From positions 1-6,064 of the forward strand of contig CAVGTF010000125.1 of the NCBI GenBank assembly GCA_963632245.1: a stretch of 6,064 bases of DNA, in the 5' to 3' direction. The translations under genes and the position numbers were made by a program. The notes below the pieces were generated by a model that saw only the letters and a program-made list of their open reading frames with translations, did no database searches and was not told where the DNA came from. The number at the start of each line of letters is the position of its first letter. Position 1 is the first letter of the stretch. This document shows, piece by piece, positions 5,826-6,064 of the stretch. The DNA is from UBA1724 sp963632245. Its GTDB lineage: Bacteria; Verrucomicrobiota; Lentisphaeria; Oligosphaerales; Oligosphaeraceae.

Positions 5826-5958
5826 AGGCACACGCCCCCCTTTCTCTCGGAACCACCGGGGCACTCTCAGAGTCAGAGGCACCTCGCCGTCCATCAAAAA
5901 AACTCTTCCCCGGAAAGCCATCCCGCACTCACGGATTGCCACGGGTCTCTCGCGAAAG
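5826..5958 (+). promoter_or_regulatory. Predicted long 5' leader of the exported-protein gene
   Basis: If transcription starts near 5826, the mRNA has a leader of about 130 bases. It includes a small self-complementary ACTCT-C-AGAGT and an A7 run, but no riboswitch or other known leader that I recognise. The start codon is preceded only by a weak purine stretch (GCGAAAG). Confidence 0.35.
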
Positions 5959-6064
5959 ATGAAAAACTTCTCATTTTCAAGAATTTTCACCACATTGCTC
6001 TTTGGTCTTTTGGCGCTGTCGTTGTTCGCCCAGGATGCCCCCAATGTGCCGAATGTCACCGGTC
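5959..6064 (+). CDS. N-terminus of an exported protein (partial, runs off the window)
   Basis: Thirty-five codons are visible. They encode a clear signal peptide: a short basic N-region (K2, R8), a hydrophobic core at about 9-23 (rich in L and F) and a likely signal peptidase I site after A24 in LSLFA-QD. The mature part begins QDAPNVPNVTG and then leaves the window, so no family can be assigned. The frame is open to the edge and the signal peptide is far better than chance would give. The lack of cysteine at the cleavage site argues against a lipoprotein. The gene is divergent from the sigma-54 activator and preceded by a sigma-54 promoter, so it is probably that activator's target. Secreted enzymes, pilus or transport components with N-terminal signal peptides are all possible. 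Confidence 0.7.
   Translation, partial: MKNFSFSRIFTTLLFGLLALSLFAQDAPNVPNVTG

Larger units (their letters stand above)
5468..5958. other. Divergent intergenic control region, repeat-rich and non-coding
   Basis: About 490 bases separate the starts of the sigma-54 activator (minus) and the exported-protein gene (plus). Reading frames crossing it have skewed composition and no recognisable domain. It holds a strong sigma-54 promoter match (5800-5815), a nested inverted repeat (5610-5657), a GC-rich dyad (5724-5747), a ten-base palindrome (5770-5779), a dyad overlapping the promoter (5786-5812) and a tandem nonamer (5583-5601). For the activator itself, a -10-like CATAAT lies on the minus strand at 5486-5491, about 20 bases before its ATG, without a good -35. 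Confidence 0.7.

Noticed and set aside
5517..6059. A 180-codon minus-strand frame across the intergenic region and the exported-protein start
   Set aside because: It covers the repeats and the sigma-54 promoter, has no domain or composition of a real protein, and is antisense to a clear signal peptide.
27..6064. Mobile element, defence island, CRISPR array or RNA gene
   Set aside because: No transposase, integrase, nuclease, regularly spaced repeats, tRNA-like or rRNA-like sequence was seen; the genes are regulatory, envelope and transcription functions.

Overview
The window looks like one end of a contig from a high-GC, Gram-negative bacterium, most likely a member of the PVC group (Verrucomicrobiota, Lentisphaerota, Kiritimatiellota or Chlamydiota). 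Three things suggest this. There is an outsized, roughly 700-residue GreA-type elongation factor, a size I know from Chlamydia. There is an ADP-heptose (LPS core) synthesis domain. There is also a lipoprotein alongside sigma-54-type regulation. The lineage is an inference; no rRNA or other marker is present. The first 26 bases are a pure G run that is probably a sequencing or assembly artefact at the contig edge.

Layout. Four complete genes run right to left on the minus strand: a sigma-54-dependent activator with a degenerate receiver domain (best start at 5467, stop at 4001), a small lipoprotein (3969-3436), a long GreA-like elongation factor (3342-1225) and a fusion of a heptose-1-phosphate adenylyltransferase with a nitroreductase (1181-153). 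The gaps between them are 31, 93 and 43 bases, so some or all may share a transcript. Facing away from the activator is the 5' end of a plus-strand gene for an exported protein (5959 to the window edge). Between these divergent genes lies about 490 bases of non-coding DNA rich in inverted repeats.

How the parts may work together. The divergent intergenic region carries a very good match to a sigma-54 (-24/-12) promoter at 5800-5815, pointing at the exported-protein gene. Dyads 50-220 bases upstream of its predicted start could be activator binding sites. The adjacent activator keeps the GAFTGA loop, the Walker motifs and a Fis-type helix-turn-helix, so the simplest model is that it switches on the divergent secreted-protein gene through sigma-54. 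Its receiver domain lacks the conserved Thr/Ser and Lys, so control may not be ordinary phosphorylation. The other genes (lipoprotein, elongation factor, heptose activation) suggest a cell-envelope or housekeeping neighbourhood rather than a mobile or defence island. No tRNA, rRNA, CRISPR array, transposase or phage gene was seen.

The most unusual items are the heptose adenylyltransferase-nitroreductase fusion, the sigma-54 promoter with its resident activator, and the nested inverted repeat at 5610-5657.
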